Positions 1-6,233 of a stretch of 6,486 nucleotides of DNA are shown one piece after another (positions within the stretch are counted from its first letter, which is position 1; every line of letters begins with the position of its first letter). The notes beneath the pieces were generated by a model. The model did not search any database. It had not been told where the DNA came from and saw only the letters and a list, made by a program, of their open reading frames with translations. The translations under genes were made by a program, and so were the position numbers. The stretch lies in contig CANQVW010000090.1 of assembly GCA_947627395.1 (NCBI GenBank), forward strand, positions 1-6,486, read 5' to 3'. The DNA is from an uncultured Bacilli bacterium. Its GTDB lineage: Bacteria > Bacillota_I > Bacilli_A > ML615J-28 > CAG-698.

Positions 1-986
1 ATCATAATGACTTGGTCTTGTTCACATATTTCAATTAAACGATCTTGTCCTTTACACATGCGTTGCAGCATGTAAAAAGGTTCGTGGCGAATTCCTGTAA
101 CAATGATGACTAAGTCTTTTTCATCATTTTTTCTTTCCTCATCCATATATTTTAAATTGATAAGTTTATCCGTTGGAACTTGTAAATAACCACTACTAAT
201 CGCTGTATTGACAATTTTTTGTGCTCTTCTTCCAATGATGGCGATTCGACGATGACTGGCAACGCTCATATTGACAACACGTTGTATTCTTTCTAGGTCT
301 GTTGAAAAGAGAGAAAAAATAACTCTTTGATTTTTTTGAAGTGCATCTAATACAATATGATCTACCGCAAGATTATTGGAAACACGGTCAATATTGGAAG
401 TACCTAAACTTTCAGCACATAAAGCTAAAACACCATGTTTAGCTACATCATTGATTCGACGAAAAGATGTTTTATAACGTTTATCTGTATTGACGTCAAA
501 ACAAAAATCAGGAGCATAAATAATACATCCATCTTCTGTTCGAATCACAACATTGACAGCTTCTGGAATACTATGATTTACACTATAGAATTCAACAAAT
601 ACATTACCAAATTTTAATTTTTTATCTTCATTAATACGATACAAGCGATAATCTTTTACTTTCAATCCACTTTCAACAATCATGTCTTCAATAATTGAAA
701 TGGTAAAATGAGTTCCAAAAACCCCGACATTTAACACTTTTAAAAGTTCAACGATAGCACCTACATGGTCCTCATGTCCGTGACTAATAAAAATTCCTTG
801 AACTCTTTCTTTATTTTTAATTAAATATTGAATATCAGGAATAATTGTATCAATTCCAAATAATTCTACACTTGGGTATTTTAGACCAGCATCTAAGACA
901 AAAATACGCTCATCCACTTCACAAATAAACATATTTTTTCCGTTTTCTCCTAGTCCTCCTAATCCAAAAAATCGAATTTGACTCAT
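1..986 (-). CDS. Ribonuclease J family protein (metallo-beta-lactamase/beta-CASP), 3' end outside window
   Basis: RNase J enzymes are cytoplasmic metal-dependent ribonucleases with 5'-3' exo- and endonuclease activity in RNA maturation and decay. The window encodes the first 328 residues with no stop, so the C-terminal part is cut off by the left edge. The N terminus MSQIRFFGLGGLGENGKNM is typical of RNase J. The metal-binding motif HGHEDH is at residues 69-74, NHSIPEA at 137-143 supplies the next His, and APDF at 158-161 keeps the metal-binding Asp160. An acidic beta-CASP motif AESLGTSN is at 191-198, and VTGIRHEP at 296-303 sits where the family has a TG-Q-GEP motif. ATG at 986 is supported by the SD AAAGGTGA just upstream (998-991). 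A promoter and an upstream terminator separate it from the sporulation operon, so it is probably an independent vegetative gene. The motif after the Asp loop (APD instead of the usual HTGD) and the altered TG-EP motif suggest a divergent paralogue (J1 versus J2 cannot be decided), so I give no symbol. Confidence 0.88.
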   Translation of the reverse strand, partial: MSQIRFFGLGGLGENGKNMFICEVDERIFVLDAGLKYPSVELFGIDTIIPDIQYLIKNKERVQGIFISHGHEDHVGAIVELLKVLNVGVFGTHFTISIIEDMIVESGLKVKDYRLYRINEDKKLKFGNVFVEFYSVNHSIPEAVNVVIRTEDGCIIYAPDFCFDVNTDKRYKTSFRRINDVAKHGVLALCAESLGTSNIDRVSNNLAVDHIVLDALQKNQRVIFSLFSTDLERIQRVVNMSVASHRRIAIIGRRAQKIVNTAISSGYLQVPTDKLINLKYMDEERKNDEKDLVIIVTGIRHEPFYMLQRMCKGQDRLIEICEQDQVIM

Positions 987-1010
987 AGATTCACCTTTTA
1001 TACTTGTATT

Positions 1011-1039
1011 ATTTTACCATAAAATCATTTAAAAAACAA
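1011..1039 (-). promoter_or_regulatory. Sigma-A-type extended -10 promoter for the RNase J gene
   Basis: On the minus strand TTGTTT (1039-1034) is followed by a 17-nt spacer and TAAAAT (1016-1011). TGG stands directly before the -10, which makes it an extended -10 element. A start of transcription near 1004 would give a leader of under 20 nt that includes the SD. It lies downstream of the DUF1540 terminator and upstream of the RNase J ATG, which fits a separate transcription unit. Assigned by eye only. Confidence 0.55.
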
Positions 1040-1060
1040 TGATTATCTTATGAATTATAT

Positions 1061-1099
1061 AAAAAAGAATTCCAACATAAATGAAATGTTGGAACTTTT
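1061..1099 (-). terminator. Intrinsic terminator of the spoVA-DUF1540 operon
   Basis: Read on the minus strand, TTCCAACAT (1094-1086) and ATGTTGGAA (1078-1070) form a 9-bp perfect stem around a 7-nt loop. The stem can be lengthened by a G.U pair and flanking A-U pairs, and a run of six T follows (1066-1061). It starts only a few bases after the DUF1540 stop codon (1104-1102). It closes the sporulation operon and insulates the RNase J promoter. Confidence 0.85.
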
Positions 1100-1101
1100 A
1101 T

Positions 1102-1431
1102 TTATTCACAAAATGTTTCACACATCGTTTCAGTCATTTGATTGGATTTTCCTTTTTCAATATGAACGTGGTCACTAGAGCATTTATGATTTCGATTAAA
1201 CTTACAATTTTTACTTTCACAATCAATGGAAACATATTGATTAATACTTTCACTAGCTTCCATAGATGCAAATTCTGTATCATATGTATCATGTTTTCTC
1301 GCATGATAAGATCCACAAGCAGTGTCTGCAGTTGTCTTAGCGGTAGGACCTATGATACGAATAATACTTTTGCAACAATATTCTTTACTATTGAAAGCAC
1401 ATGTTTTTGCATCACATTTTAATTTTGGCAT
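1102..1431 (-). CDS. DUF1540 cysteine-rich protein with two DUF1540 repeats
   Basis: This is a 109-residue soluble protein with no signal peptide or membrane segment. It contains two copies of the small cysteine module known as DUF1540. Repeat 1 uses Cys6, Cys11, Cys19/Cys20 and Cys39 (start LKCDAKTCAFN). Repeat 2 uses Cys71, Cys76, Cys84, Cys104 and Cys108 (start IDCESKNCKFN, end CETFCE). They are joined by a polar linker with several His and acidic residues (about 43-68). The Cys spacing suggests a metal-binding or disulfide-bonded fold, but the family has no established function that I can assign. The ATG at 1431 has an excellent SD (AAGGAGGTGA) lying inside the end of spoVAF, and the two genes overlap by 20 nt. 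It is therefore the last gene of the spoVA operon and likely made in the forespore under sigma-G. The operon context points to a spore role, by inference. Confidence 0.88.
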   Translation of the reverse strand: MPKLKCDAKTCAFNSKEYCCKSIIRIIGPTAKTTADTACGSYHARKHDTYDTEFASMEASESINQYVSIDCESKNCKFNRNHKCSSDHVHIEKGKSNQMTETMCETFCE

Positions 1432-2824
1432 TCTCTTTCACCTCCTTTTTAGGTAATCTAAATAATACATGAATGAGTTCTTTCGCTCGAAATGGAATGA
1501 GTGGGTATAAATAGGGTTTTGTAAAACTTTTTAAATGAGCTAAATAAATAATCCAAAGAATTGTTGCGACAAGAAATCCATAAAAATAGAAGAAAAAGAT
1601 ACTCCACAAAAGAATTAACTTTGTAATTTTATTTGCTAGTCCGAGCTCATAACTCGGTGTCATATAACTTCCAATGGCGGATACAGCAACAATGAATACT
1701 GCTTCTTCACTTAAAAGTCCGACATCAATTGCAACATTTCCAATAAGAATACCTGCGACTAATCCCATGGCTGTAGAAAGAGTAGATGGTGTATGAATCG
1801 ATGCCATTCTAAGAAATTCTACACCAATTTCCGCAAATATTAATTGTAAGAAAATTAAGATGGCAGTTGAATCTTTCCATAATAATGGAAAAGAGAAAAA
1901 AGAGAAAACATCTTTCACATGAAACATATACCACAAGGGAGTTAAAAATATGGAACAAAATACACCAATATAACGAAGGATACGTAAATAGGATCCACTC
2001 ATGGGGGTTTGTCTATACTCTTCTGTATGCGTTAAATGGTCAAAATAAGTTGCTGGGGCTAAAATGACGCTAGGAGAAGTATCCACTAAAAGACAAAAAT
2101 CCCCTTGATATAAATGAATACTGACAATGTCAGGACGTTCTGTGTATCGAACAAGTGGATAAGGATTCCATTTTTGTTCTAAAAGTACTTCTTCTAAAGC
2201 TTTATCTGCCATAATTAAATGGGAAACTTGAACTTTGTTTAATTTGTCTTTTATTTCTTTTAACATGGCTTCAGAACAAATTCCTTCAATATAGGATAGA
2301 CAAACAGAAAAGGAACTATCCTCACCTATGGAATACATAATATTTCTTAATTTCTTGTCTTTAATTCTTCTTCGTATTAACCCTAAATTTTGTTCAATAC
2401 TTTCGGTAAAACCATCATGACTTCCACGAATGGTTTTTTCCATGTCAGGTTCACTAATGCTACGTGTTGGAAAGTGTCTCGTTTCAACAAGTATTGCTTC
2501 ATTAATACCTTCAATCAAAAAAGCAATCATTCCACTTAAAATAGCTGCCTCAATTTGTTCAATATTTTTTTCTTTTTTCACATCTGCATGAGTAATATTA
2601 TTATACATCGTAGCTAGTACATCAAAAGAAATATTTTCTACTTCTAATAATCTTTTGGTGATATTTTGAATCATTTCTTCACTCACTAAACTAGAAACAA
2701 AAAACAAATATACTTTTTGATTTAAAAGAGTATAGGTTCTATATTTAGCATCACAAGAAATGAAACAGCCTATATCTTGGCTGATTTTTTGAACATTTTC
2801 ATCTAGACAACAAGATAGATTCAT
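1412..2824 (-). CDS. spoVAF: Stage V sporulation protein AF (GerA-A-like membrane protein)
   Basis: SpoVAF belongs to the GerA/SpoVAF family of spore inner-membrane proteins, related to the A subunit of germinant receptors. In Bacillus it acts in germination, aiding ion and dipicolinate release. This copy has 470 residues (Bacillus about 490). The soluble N-terminal half (1 to about 275) carries the family signatures RSISEPDMEKTIRG (121-134) and GFTESIEQNLGLIRRRIK (138-155), then RYTERPD (226-232) and VDTSPSVILAPATYF (247-261). The C-terminal half is hydrophobic, with helices around 281-300, 319-340, 345-368, 375-390 and 400-430, then a basic tail. The start lies 1 nt after the spoVAE stop with an SD-like AAAGGGG. 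It is fourth in the operon. Assignment to SpoVAF rather than a GerAA receptor subunit rests on its place in the spoVA cluster and the absence of gerB/gerC-like genes beside it. Confidence 0.93.
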   Translation of the reverse strand: MNLSCCLDENVQKISQDIGCFISCDAKYRTYTLLNQKVYLFFVSSLVSEEMIQNITKRLLEVENISFDVLATMYNNITHADVKKEKNIEQIEAAILSGMIAFLIEGINEAILVETRHFPTRSISEPDMEKTIRGSHDGFTESIEQNLGLIRRRIKDKKLRNIMYSIGEDSSFSVCLSYIEGICSEAMLKEIKDKLNKVQVSHLIMADKALEEVLLEQKWNPYPLVRYTERPDIVSIHLYQGDFCLLVDTSPSVILAPATYFDHLTHTEEYRQTPMSGSYLRILRYIGVFCSIFLTPLWYMFHVKDVFSFFSFPLLWKDSTAILIFLQLIFAEIGVEFLRMASIHTPSTLSTAMGLVAGILIGNVAIDVGLLSEEAVFIVAVSAIGSYMTPSYELGLANKITKLILLWSIFFFYFYGFLVATILWIIYLAHLKSFTKPYLYPLIPFRAKELIHVLFRLPKKEVKENAKIKM

Positions 2825-2825
2825 A

Positions 2826-3176
2826 TTACCCCTTTGGTTTAAATATCAAAGCCATGAGGAAGGCGAAGACGATTGCCATCGTAATACCAACCGATGTCAT
2901 TTGAAACATTCCTGTGAGTATTCCGATATATCCAACTTCCATAGCTTCTTCAACAGCGGCATGAGTTAGAGAATGTCCAAAAGATGAAATAGGAAGGCTT
3001 GCTCCCGCTCCCGAAAATTGAATCAAGCGGTCATAAATGTTTCCAATATTTAGTAAAGATCCTAAAAAAACAAATAAACTTGTGATATATACTGGAACAA
3101 GTTTAAATACATCCATTAATATTTGTGCTAAGGCACAAATCATACCACCAACAAGAAATGATGTTAAAAAAATCAT
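2826..3176 (-). CDS. spoVAE: Stage V sporulation protein AE (SpoVAEb type), DPA channel component
   Basis: This 116-residue integral membrane protein is one of the three core SpoVA proteins (C, D, E) needed for Ca2+-dipicolinic acid passage across the spore inner membrane. Predicted helices lie at about 2-22, 28-45, 55-75 and 83-112. It is a clear paralogue of SpoVAC: both have a GG-IC-LAQI segment (residues 10-19 here), an IYDR motif (47-50) and a GAG--P--F--S-T stretch (56-71). It lacks the longer cytoplasmic N terminus of SpoVAC. Its ATG overlaps the spoVAD stop (ATGA, 3176-3173), implying translational coupling. The size and the IYDR motif identify it as the membrane SpoVAEb form, not the small soluble SpoVAEa. 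Confidence 0.94.
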   Translation of the reverse strand: MIFLTSFLVGGMICALAQILMDVFKLVPVYITSLFVFLGSLLNIGNIYDRLIQFSGAGASLPISSFGHSLTHAAVEEAMEVGYIGILTGMFQMTSVGITMAIVFAFLMALIFKPKG

Positions 3177-4174
3177 TCAACCACCTCCAAACAAATTGCA
3201 TGAGCAATGACAGGAATACTTTCTTTTTGAGCTAAAATCATGGGATTATGTAGTGCTCCTGTTGCAACCAATAAGACTTTTTTAAGTTCTTTTTTCTTCA
3301 TTTGATCCAAAACATACGAATATGCAACACTTGGCAAACATCCACATCCACTTCCTCCACTAGATACTTGTTGAAATGATCGATCATATATCATCACACC
3401 ACAATCATCATAATGATTTAAATTATATCCTTTTTCTTTCATGATTTGGATAAGTAAATCTTTTCCTAGTTGTGATAAATCACCTGTAAAAATATAATCA
3501 TAATCCTCGGGAGTTATTTTAAAATCATCAAAATGTGTTTTTAATGTGTTATAAGCTGCTGGTGCCATGGCACGTCCCATATCTTGAGCATCTTTTTGAT
3601 CATAATCGACAACTTGCCCTATAGTTGCTCTTGTTATTTTAATCTTTGTTTTATCCTTACATAAGATAGCACTACATGCAGCTGTGACGGTAGATGTCAA
3701 GCTCTCTGGTTTTTGACCCCCATATTCTGTAGGATAACGAAATTGTCGCTCTGCTGTTGCATTATGGCTAGAAACAGTGACCATAACATATTGAGCATTG
3801 TTTGCTTGAATGAGATTGGAAGCAACAATAAATCCTTCCATACTGGAAGCACATGCATTAAATATTCCTAAGTAATTGGCTTGTTGGTTCCTAAGAGCAT
3901 ACGTTCCAATGACAATTTGGTTATTTAAATCTCCACTAACAAAAACATCGATGTCATTTTGCTTTAAGGATGCTTTTTTTAATGCTATTTCAATAGATCT
4001 TTGATACATTTTAATTTCTGCTTTTTCCCAAGAAGATTCGTTACAATGTAAATCAGAATAAGATTCATCAAAATAGGAATGTAATGGTCCTTTAGCTTCT
4101 TTAGGACCTGTAACAACAGAGGTTTCTTTCAAATAAACAGAATCAAATGTGAAACTACTTTTTCCAACTTTCAT
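3173..4174 (-). CDS. spoVAD: Stage V sporulation protein AD, dipicolinic acid-binding thiolase-fold protein
   Basis: SpoVAD is the peripheral SpoVA protein at the spore inner membrane that binds dipicolinic acid. It has a thiolase-like fold without known thiolase activity. The 333-residue length matches the family (about 338 in Bacillus). Visible signatures are FNACASSMEGF (105-115) with Cys108 at the thiolase nucleophile position, TGDL (230-233), the glycine-rich SSGGSGCGCLPS (271-282), TGALHNP (305-311) and a C-terminal IAHAICLE (323-330). The N terminus has no signal peptide, as expected. It starts within the spoVAC stop codon (ATGA at 4174-4171) and ends within the spoVAE start, so C, D and E are translationally coupled and probably made in balanced amounts. 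Confidence 0.96.
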   Translation of the reverse strand: MKVGKSSFTFDSVYLKETSVVTGPKEAKGPLHSYFDESYSDLHCNESSWEKAEIKMYQRSIEIALKKASLKQNDIDVFVSGDLNNQIVIGTYALRNQQANYLGIFNACASSMEGFIVASNLIQANNAQYVMVTVSSHNATAERQFRYPTEYGGQKPESLTSTVTAACSAILCKDKTKIKITRATIGQVVDYDQKDAQDMGRAMAPAAYNTLKTHFDDFKITPEDYDYIFTGDLSQLGKDLLIQIMKEKGYNLNHYDDCGVMIYDRSFQQVSSGGSGCGCLPSVAYSYVLDQMKKKELKKVLLVATGALHNPMILAQKESIPVIAHAICLEVVE

Positions 4175-4620
4175 AACAACACCCTAAATAAGTAAACGAT
4201 ACTTCCAACAAAAAAAGCACTAACCACTCCTACAACAATAACACTTCCAGCCAATTTAAACATATTGGTCACAATACCTAAAAATATTCCTTCACTCTTC
4301 GATTCTAGAGCACAACTTGTCATCGAATTTGAAAATCCAGTTAACGGAATAATGGTACCTGCTCCAGCAATTTGTCCAATTCGATCATATATTCCTAGTC
4401 CTGTACATAATGCTCCTAAGAAGACCATGACTGTTACACTAATATTCTTCGCTATATCTTCTTCAAACCATTGTTTAAAAATTTCAATAATGATTTGCGC
4501 CAATAAACAAATAAATCCACCAATAAGAAAAGCGAAAAAAGCATTTTTTAAAACTTTTCTTTTAGGTTTTGTTTGATCCATGATTTGTTTAATTCCTAAA
4601 TCTATTTTTTGATGATTCAT
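4171..4620 (-). CDS. spoVAC: Stage V sporulation protein AC, DPA channel/mechanosensitive membrane protein
   Basis: SpoVAC is a spore inner-membrane protein that forms a channel for Ca2+-dipicolinic acid release; in Bacillus it has been described as mechanosensitive. The 149 residues match the family (about 150). A basic cytoplasmic N terminus (1-25, with KPKRK) precedes hydrophobic helices near 26-47, 59-76, 84-103 and 111-147. Family motifs are FLIGGFICLLAQIIIEIF (31-48), GIYDR (76-80) and GAGTIIPLTGFSNS (86-99). The ATG at 4620 has the SD AAGGAAGTGA (4637-4628). It is the first gene of its operon: spoVAA and spoVAB, which precede spoVAC in Bacillus, are absent here, and the gene is led by a sigma-G promoter. 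Confidence 0.95.
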   Translation of the reverse strand: MNHQKIDLGIKQIMDQTKPKRKVLKNAFFAFLIGGFICLLAQIIIEIFKQWFEEDIAKNISVTVMVFLGALCTGLGIYDRIGQIAGAGTIIPLTGFSNSMTSCALESKSEGIFLGIVTNMFKLAGSVIVVGVVSAFFVGSIVYLFRVLL

Positions 4621-4646
4621 TATGATTTCACTTCCTTATTTTCTTT

Positions 4647-4676
4647 TAGTATGTGAATAAAAGGAAAAAATATGCA
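4647..4676 (-). promoter_or_regulatory. Sigma-G forespore promoter of the spoVA operon
   Basis: On the minus strand the -35 TGCATA (4676-4671) is followed by a 17-nt spacer and the -10 CATACTA (4653-4647). This agrees at every constrained base with the known Bacillus sigma-G consensus (TGNATA, 17-18 nt, CATAHTA). It lies between the sigF terminator and the spoVAC SD. Initiation near 4640 would leave a leader of about 20 nt beginning almost at the SD. Sigma-G control of spoVA is established in Bacillus; its presence here is read from sequence. Confidence 0.8.
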
Positions 4677-4690
4677 TAATATAAACATAT

Positions 4691-4732
4691 AAAAAACCAT
4701 CTAGCTAGAAATCATCTAGTTAAATGGCTTTT
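4691..4732 (-). terminator. Intrinsic terminator of the spoIIA operon, overlapping the sigF stop
   Basis: On the minus strand, AAAAGCCATTTAACTAG (4732-4716) pairs with CTAGCTAGATGGTTTTT (4708-4692) across a 7-nt loop. The 17-position stem has two G.U wobbles and one A-C mismatch, and a run of six T ends it (4696-4691). The wobble pairs hold on the minus strand only, which fixes the orientation. The stem begins within the sigF stop codon (TAA, 4733-4731). It separates the spoIIA operon from spoVA. Confidence 0.85.
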
Positions 4733-5366
4733 ATGATTCTTTTATGAATTGTTTTAACTCAAAAATAGCCTTCTTTTCCATACGAGAAATGGTGGATTGT
4801 GAACAATGATAATAATTTGCTAATTGTTCTTGTGTATATTTTTGCCAATACTTTAAATATAAAAGTTGTTGATAGGATTGGTTTAAATGATGAAGAGCTT
4901 CATTTAATAGACTGATTTCAAATGAATTTGTTTCATCATTTCCGATCATTTGCAATACTTCTACACTATGAATGGTTTCATTTAAGGAAAAGATTTCTTC
5001 TTGCAATGTAAGTGCGATGAGTAAATTTTCTCTACTACATTGAATTTCTTCACATAAACAAAAAATGGACTGATGTGTATTCACTTGTTTTAATTTTCGC
5101 AAAATTCTAGATAATTCTTTATTGATTGGAATGGTTTGATTTCTTCTTAGTTCATTTCGAATTTCACCTAAAATGTAATAAGTAGCATAACTGATAAAGG
5201 ATGAAGATTTTGTATCATCATAATTTTTTGCTGCTGCGTATAAACCCATCAATCCACTTTGAATTAAGTCATCTTGATCAACTTTATATGTTTTCATTCG
5301 ATGTGCTATTTTATAAACTAAAAAAAGATGATTTTCAAAGAGAATTTGAACTTTATCTTCATTCAT
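4731..5366 (-). CDS. sigF: RNA polymerase sporulation sigma factor SigF (short form)
   Basis: Sigma-F directs the first forespore-specific transcription and is held inactive by SpoIIAB. The 211 residues are shorter than the about 255 of Bacillus, mostly at the N terminus and in region 3. Region 2 is recognisable: DDLIQSGLMGLYAAAKNYD (32-50), then FISYATYYILGEIRNELRR (57-75). The region 4.2 helix-turn-helix is YTQEQLANYYHCSQSTISRM (177-196), where sigma-F proteins read the -35. I chose ATG 5366, which overlaps the spoIIAB stop by 8 nt (ATGAATGA). An in-frame TTG at 5405 would add 13 residues, overlap spoIIAB by 47 nt and have GGGG directly touching the start codon, so it is less likely. The SD is weak (AGGA, 14 nt upstream), so translation probably depends on coupling to spoIIAB. 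The identity rests on sequence plus the spoIIAA-spoIIAB-sigF order; on sequence alone it would be only a sporulation-type sigma-70 factor. Confidence 0.92.
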   Translation of the reverse strand: MNEDKVQILFENHLFLVYKIAHRMKTYKVDQDDLIQSGLMGLYAAAKNYDDTKSSSFISYATYYILGEIRNELRRNQTIPINKELSRILRKLKQVNTHQSIFCLCEEIQCSRENLLIALTLQEEIFSLNETIHSVEVLQMIGNDETNSFEISLLNEALHHLNQSYQQLLYLKYWQKYTQEQLANYYHCSQSTISRMEKKAIFELKQFIKES

Positions 5367-5784
5367 TACTTGATAAATTTTTCCTACAAATAATGGTTGT
5401 ACCAACCCCTACTTCAGAAATTACATCCATTGTATCTGAAAATATTTCCATGATGGTAAATCCAAGTCCTGCTCTTTCTTCTTGTAATTTTGTTGTAAAA
5501 AGAGGTTCTTTTGCTTTTTCAATATCTTTAATCCCAATTCCTTGATCTTGAATGAGTAGTGTTAAAAGGGTGTTCTCTAATGTAAATTCCAAGTGAACCA
5601 TTTTTTCTTCATCATTTTGATATCCATGAACTATGGCATTGGTTACAGCTTCACTAACAATGGTTTTAATTTCGTTTAAAGTATTTAATGTTAAATCTAA
5701 ATCAACTAAAAAGGTGGCTATCGCACCTCTTGCAAAAGTAACATTGTTGATTTTTGCTTGCATATCTATCATAATTTTATTCAT
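5359..5784 (-). CDS. spoIIAB: Anti-sigma-F factor / serine kinase SpoIIAB
   Basis: SpoIIAB binds and inhibits sigma-F and phosphorylates SpoIIAA on serine using ATP. It has 141 residues (Bacillus 146). It is a GHKL/HATPase protein: the N-box EIKTIVSEAVTNAIVHGY (38-55) contains Glu45 and Asn49, the G1 box is DQGIGI (80-85), the ATP-lid segment is EPLFTTK (93-99) and the G2 box is GLGFTIME (106-113). FAR at 17-19 keeps the arginine equivalent to Bacillus Arg20, involved in partner contact. All catalytic motifs are intact. The ATG overlaps the last base of the spoIIAA stop (TAATG), with a GGGGGT SD (5796-5791). The C terminus overlaps the sigF start by 8 nt, consistent with coupled, roughly equal synthesis of regulator and sigma factor. 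Confidence 0.97.
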   Translation of the reverse strand: MNKIMIDMQAKINNVTFARGAIATFLVDLDLTLNTLNEIKTIVSEAVTNAIVHGYQNDEEKMVHLEFTLENTLLTLLIQDQGIGIKDIEKAKEPLFTTKLQEERAGLGFTIMEIFSDTMDVISEVGVGTTIICRKNLSSNE

Positions 5785-6134
5785 TAAGCAACCCCCAAGA
5801 AAATATTTGCATCTTCTTCATCTTTTTTAATGGTACATATTTTTTGAAGTCCTGATAACATCACAAGACGCCTTATTTGTTCATTCATTGAACAAAGAAT
5901 AATAGAACCTTCTATTTTTTTTAATGTATTATACCGACCAATAATGAAACCAACACCACTACTATCCATAAAATTTAAATGTTTGAAGTTAAAAACTAAA
6001 TATCTTATATGATATTTTTCAATTAATTCAATGACTTTTACTTTTATTTTTTCAACATTACTTTGATCTAGTTCCCCTGTAAAACGTATGTAAAGTATGT
6101 TTCTCTTAATCAACATTTCTACTTCTAATGTCAT
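5784..6134 (-). CDS. spoIIAA: Anti-sigma-F factor antagonist SpoIIAA (STAS domain)
   Basis: SpoIIAA in its dephosphorylated form displaces sigma-F from SpoIIAB; SpoIIE phosphatase reactivates it in the forespore. The 116-residue single STAS domain aligns without gaps to the Bacillus protein over most of its length. RFTGELDQ (17-24) and NFMDSSGVGFIIGRY (54-68) are conserved, and the phospho-acceptor Ser58 lies in the DSSG motif exactly as in Bacillus. The C terminus (MLSGLQKI, 92-99; FLGVA) also matches. ATG 6134 has a near-perfect SD AAGGAGG (6146-6140); the internal Met7 has none. It is the first gene of the operon. No dacF-like gene precedes it. Confidence 0.97.
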   Translation of the reverse strand: MTLEVEMLIKRNILYIRFTGELDQSNVEKIKVKVIELIEKYHIRYLVFNFKHLNFMDSSGVGFIIGRYNTLKKIEGSIILCSMNEQIRRLVMLSGLQKICTIKKDEEDANIFLGVA

Positions 6135-6158
6135 ACCTTCCTCCTTATGATAAAACCA

Positions 6159-6167
6159 ATTGTATCA
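6159..6167 (-). promoter_or_regulatory. Possible extended -10 element upstream of spoIIAA
   Basis: On the minus strand TGATACAAT (6167-6159) resembles an extended -10 (TGN plus TACAAT). No good -35 lies 17 nt upstream. In Bacillus this operon is read by sigma-H with Spo0A~P; I found no convincing sigma-H site (AGGA-like -35 with GAAT -10) or perfect Spo0A box (TGTCGAA) in 6147-6236. This is therefore a weak candidate only, but some promoter must lie between the upstream terminator and spoIIAA. Confidence 0.25.
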
Positions 6168-6233
6168 AACATTTAAGAAAAAATATGAAAATATTTGTCT
6201 ATGAAATTGTTTTTTATAACTTCATTTATGGTA

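Noticed and set aside
435..617. Plus-strand open frame of 60 codons
   Set aside because: It lies antisense inside the RNase J gene, has no SD and shows low-complexity, AT-driven composition.
1134..1316. Minus-strand open frame of 60 codons in another frame of the DUF1540 gene
   Set aside because: It is a frame shadow; no SD and no Cys pattern.
1081..1422. Plus-strand open frame of 113 codons
   Set aside because: It is the antisense shadow of the DUF1540 gene; the minus strand has the SD, the Cys repeats and the terminator.
1412..2824. SpoVAF read as a GerA germinant-receptor A subunit
   Set aside because: No gerB or gerC type genes adjoin it, and it sits in the spoVAF position of the spoVA cluster with translational coupling.
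3173..4174. SpoVAD read as a true thiolase or ketoacyl synthase
   Set aside because: The Cys108 region is thiolase-like, but length, the C-terminal IAHAICLE motif and position between spoVAC and spoVAE identify it as SpoVAD.
4265..4576. Plus-strand open frame of 103 codons
   Set aside because: It is antisense to spoVAC, whose motifs and overlaps are unambiguous.
5367..5405. Longer SigF starting at TTG 5405
   Set aside because: A rare start codon, a 47-nt overlap with spoIIAB and no properly spaced SD; the extra residues come from the spoIIAB coding frame.
5201..5545. Plus-strand open frame of 114 codons
   Set aside because: It is antisense across the spoIIAB/sigF junction, with no SD or recognisable domain.
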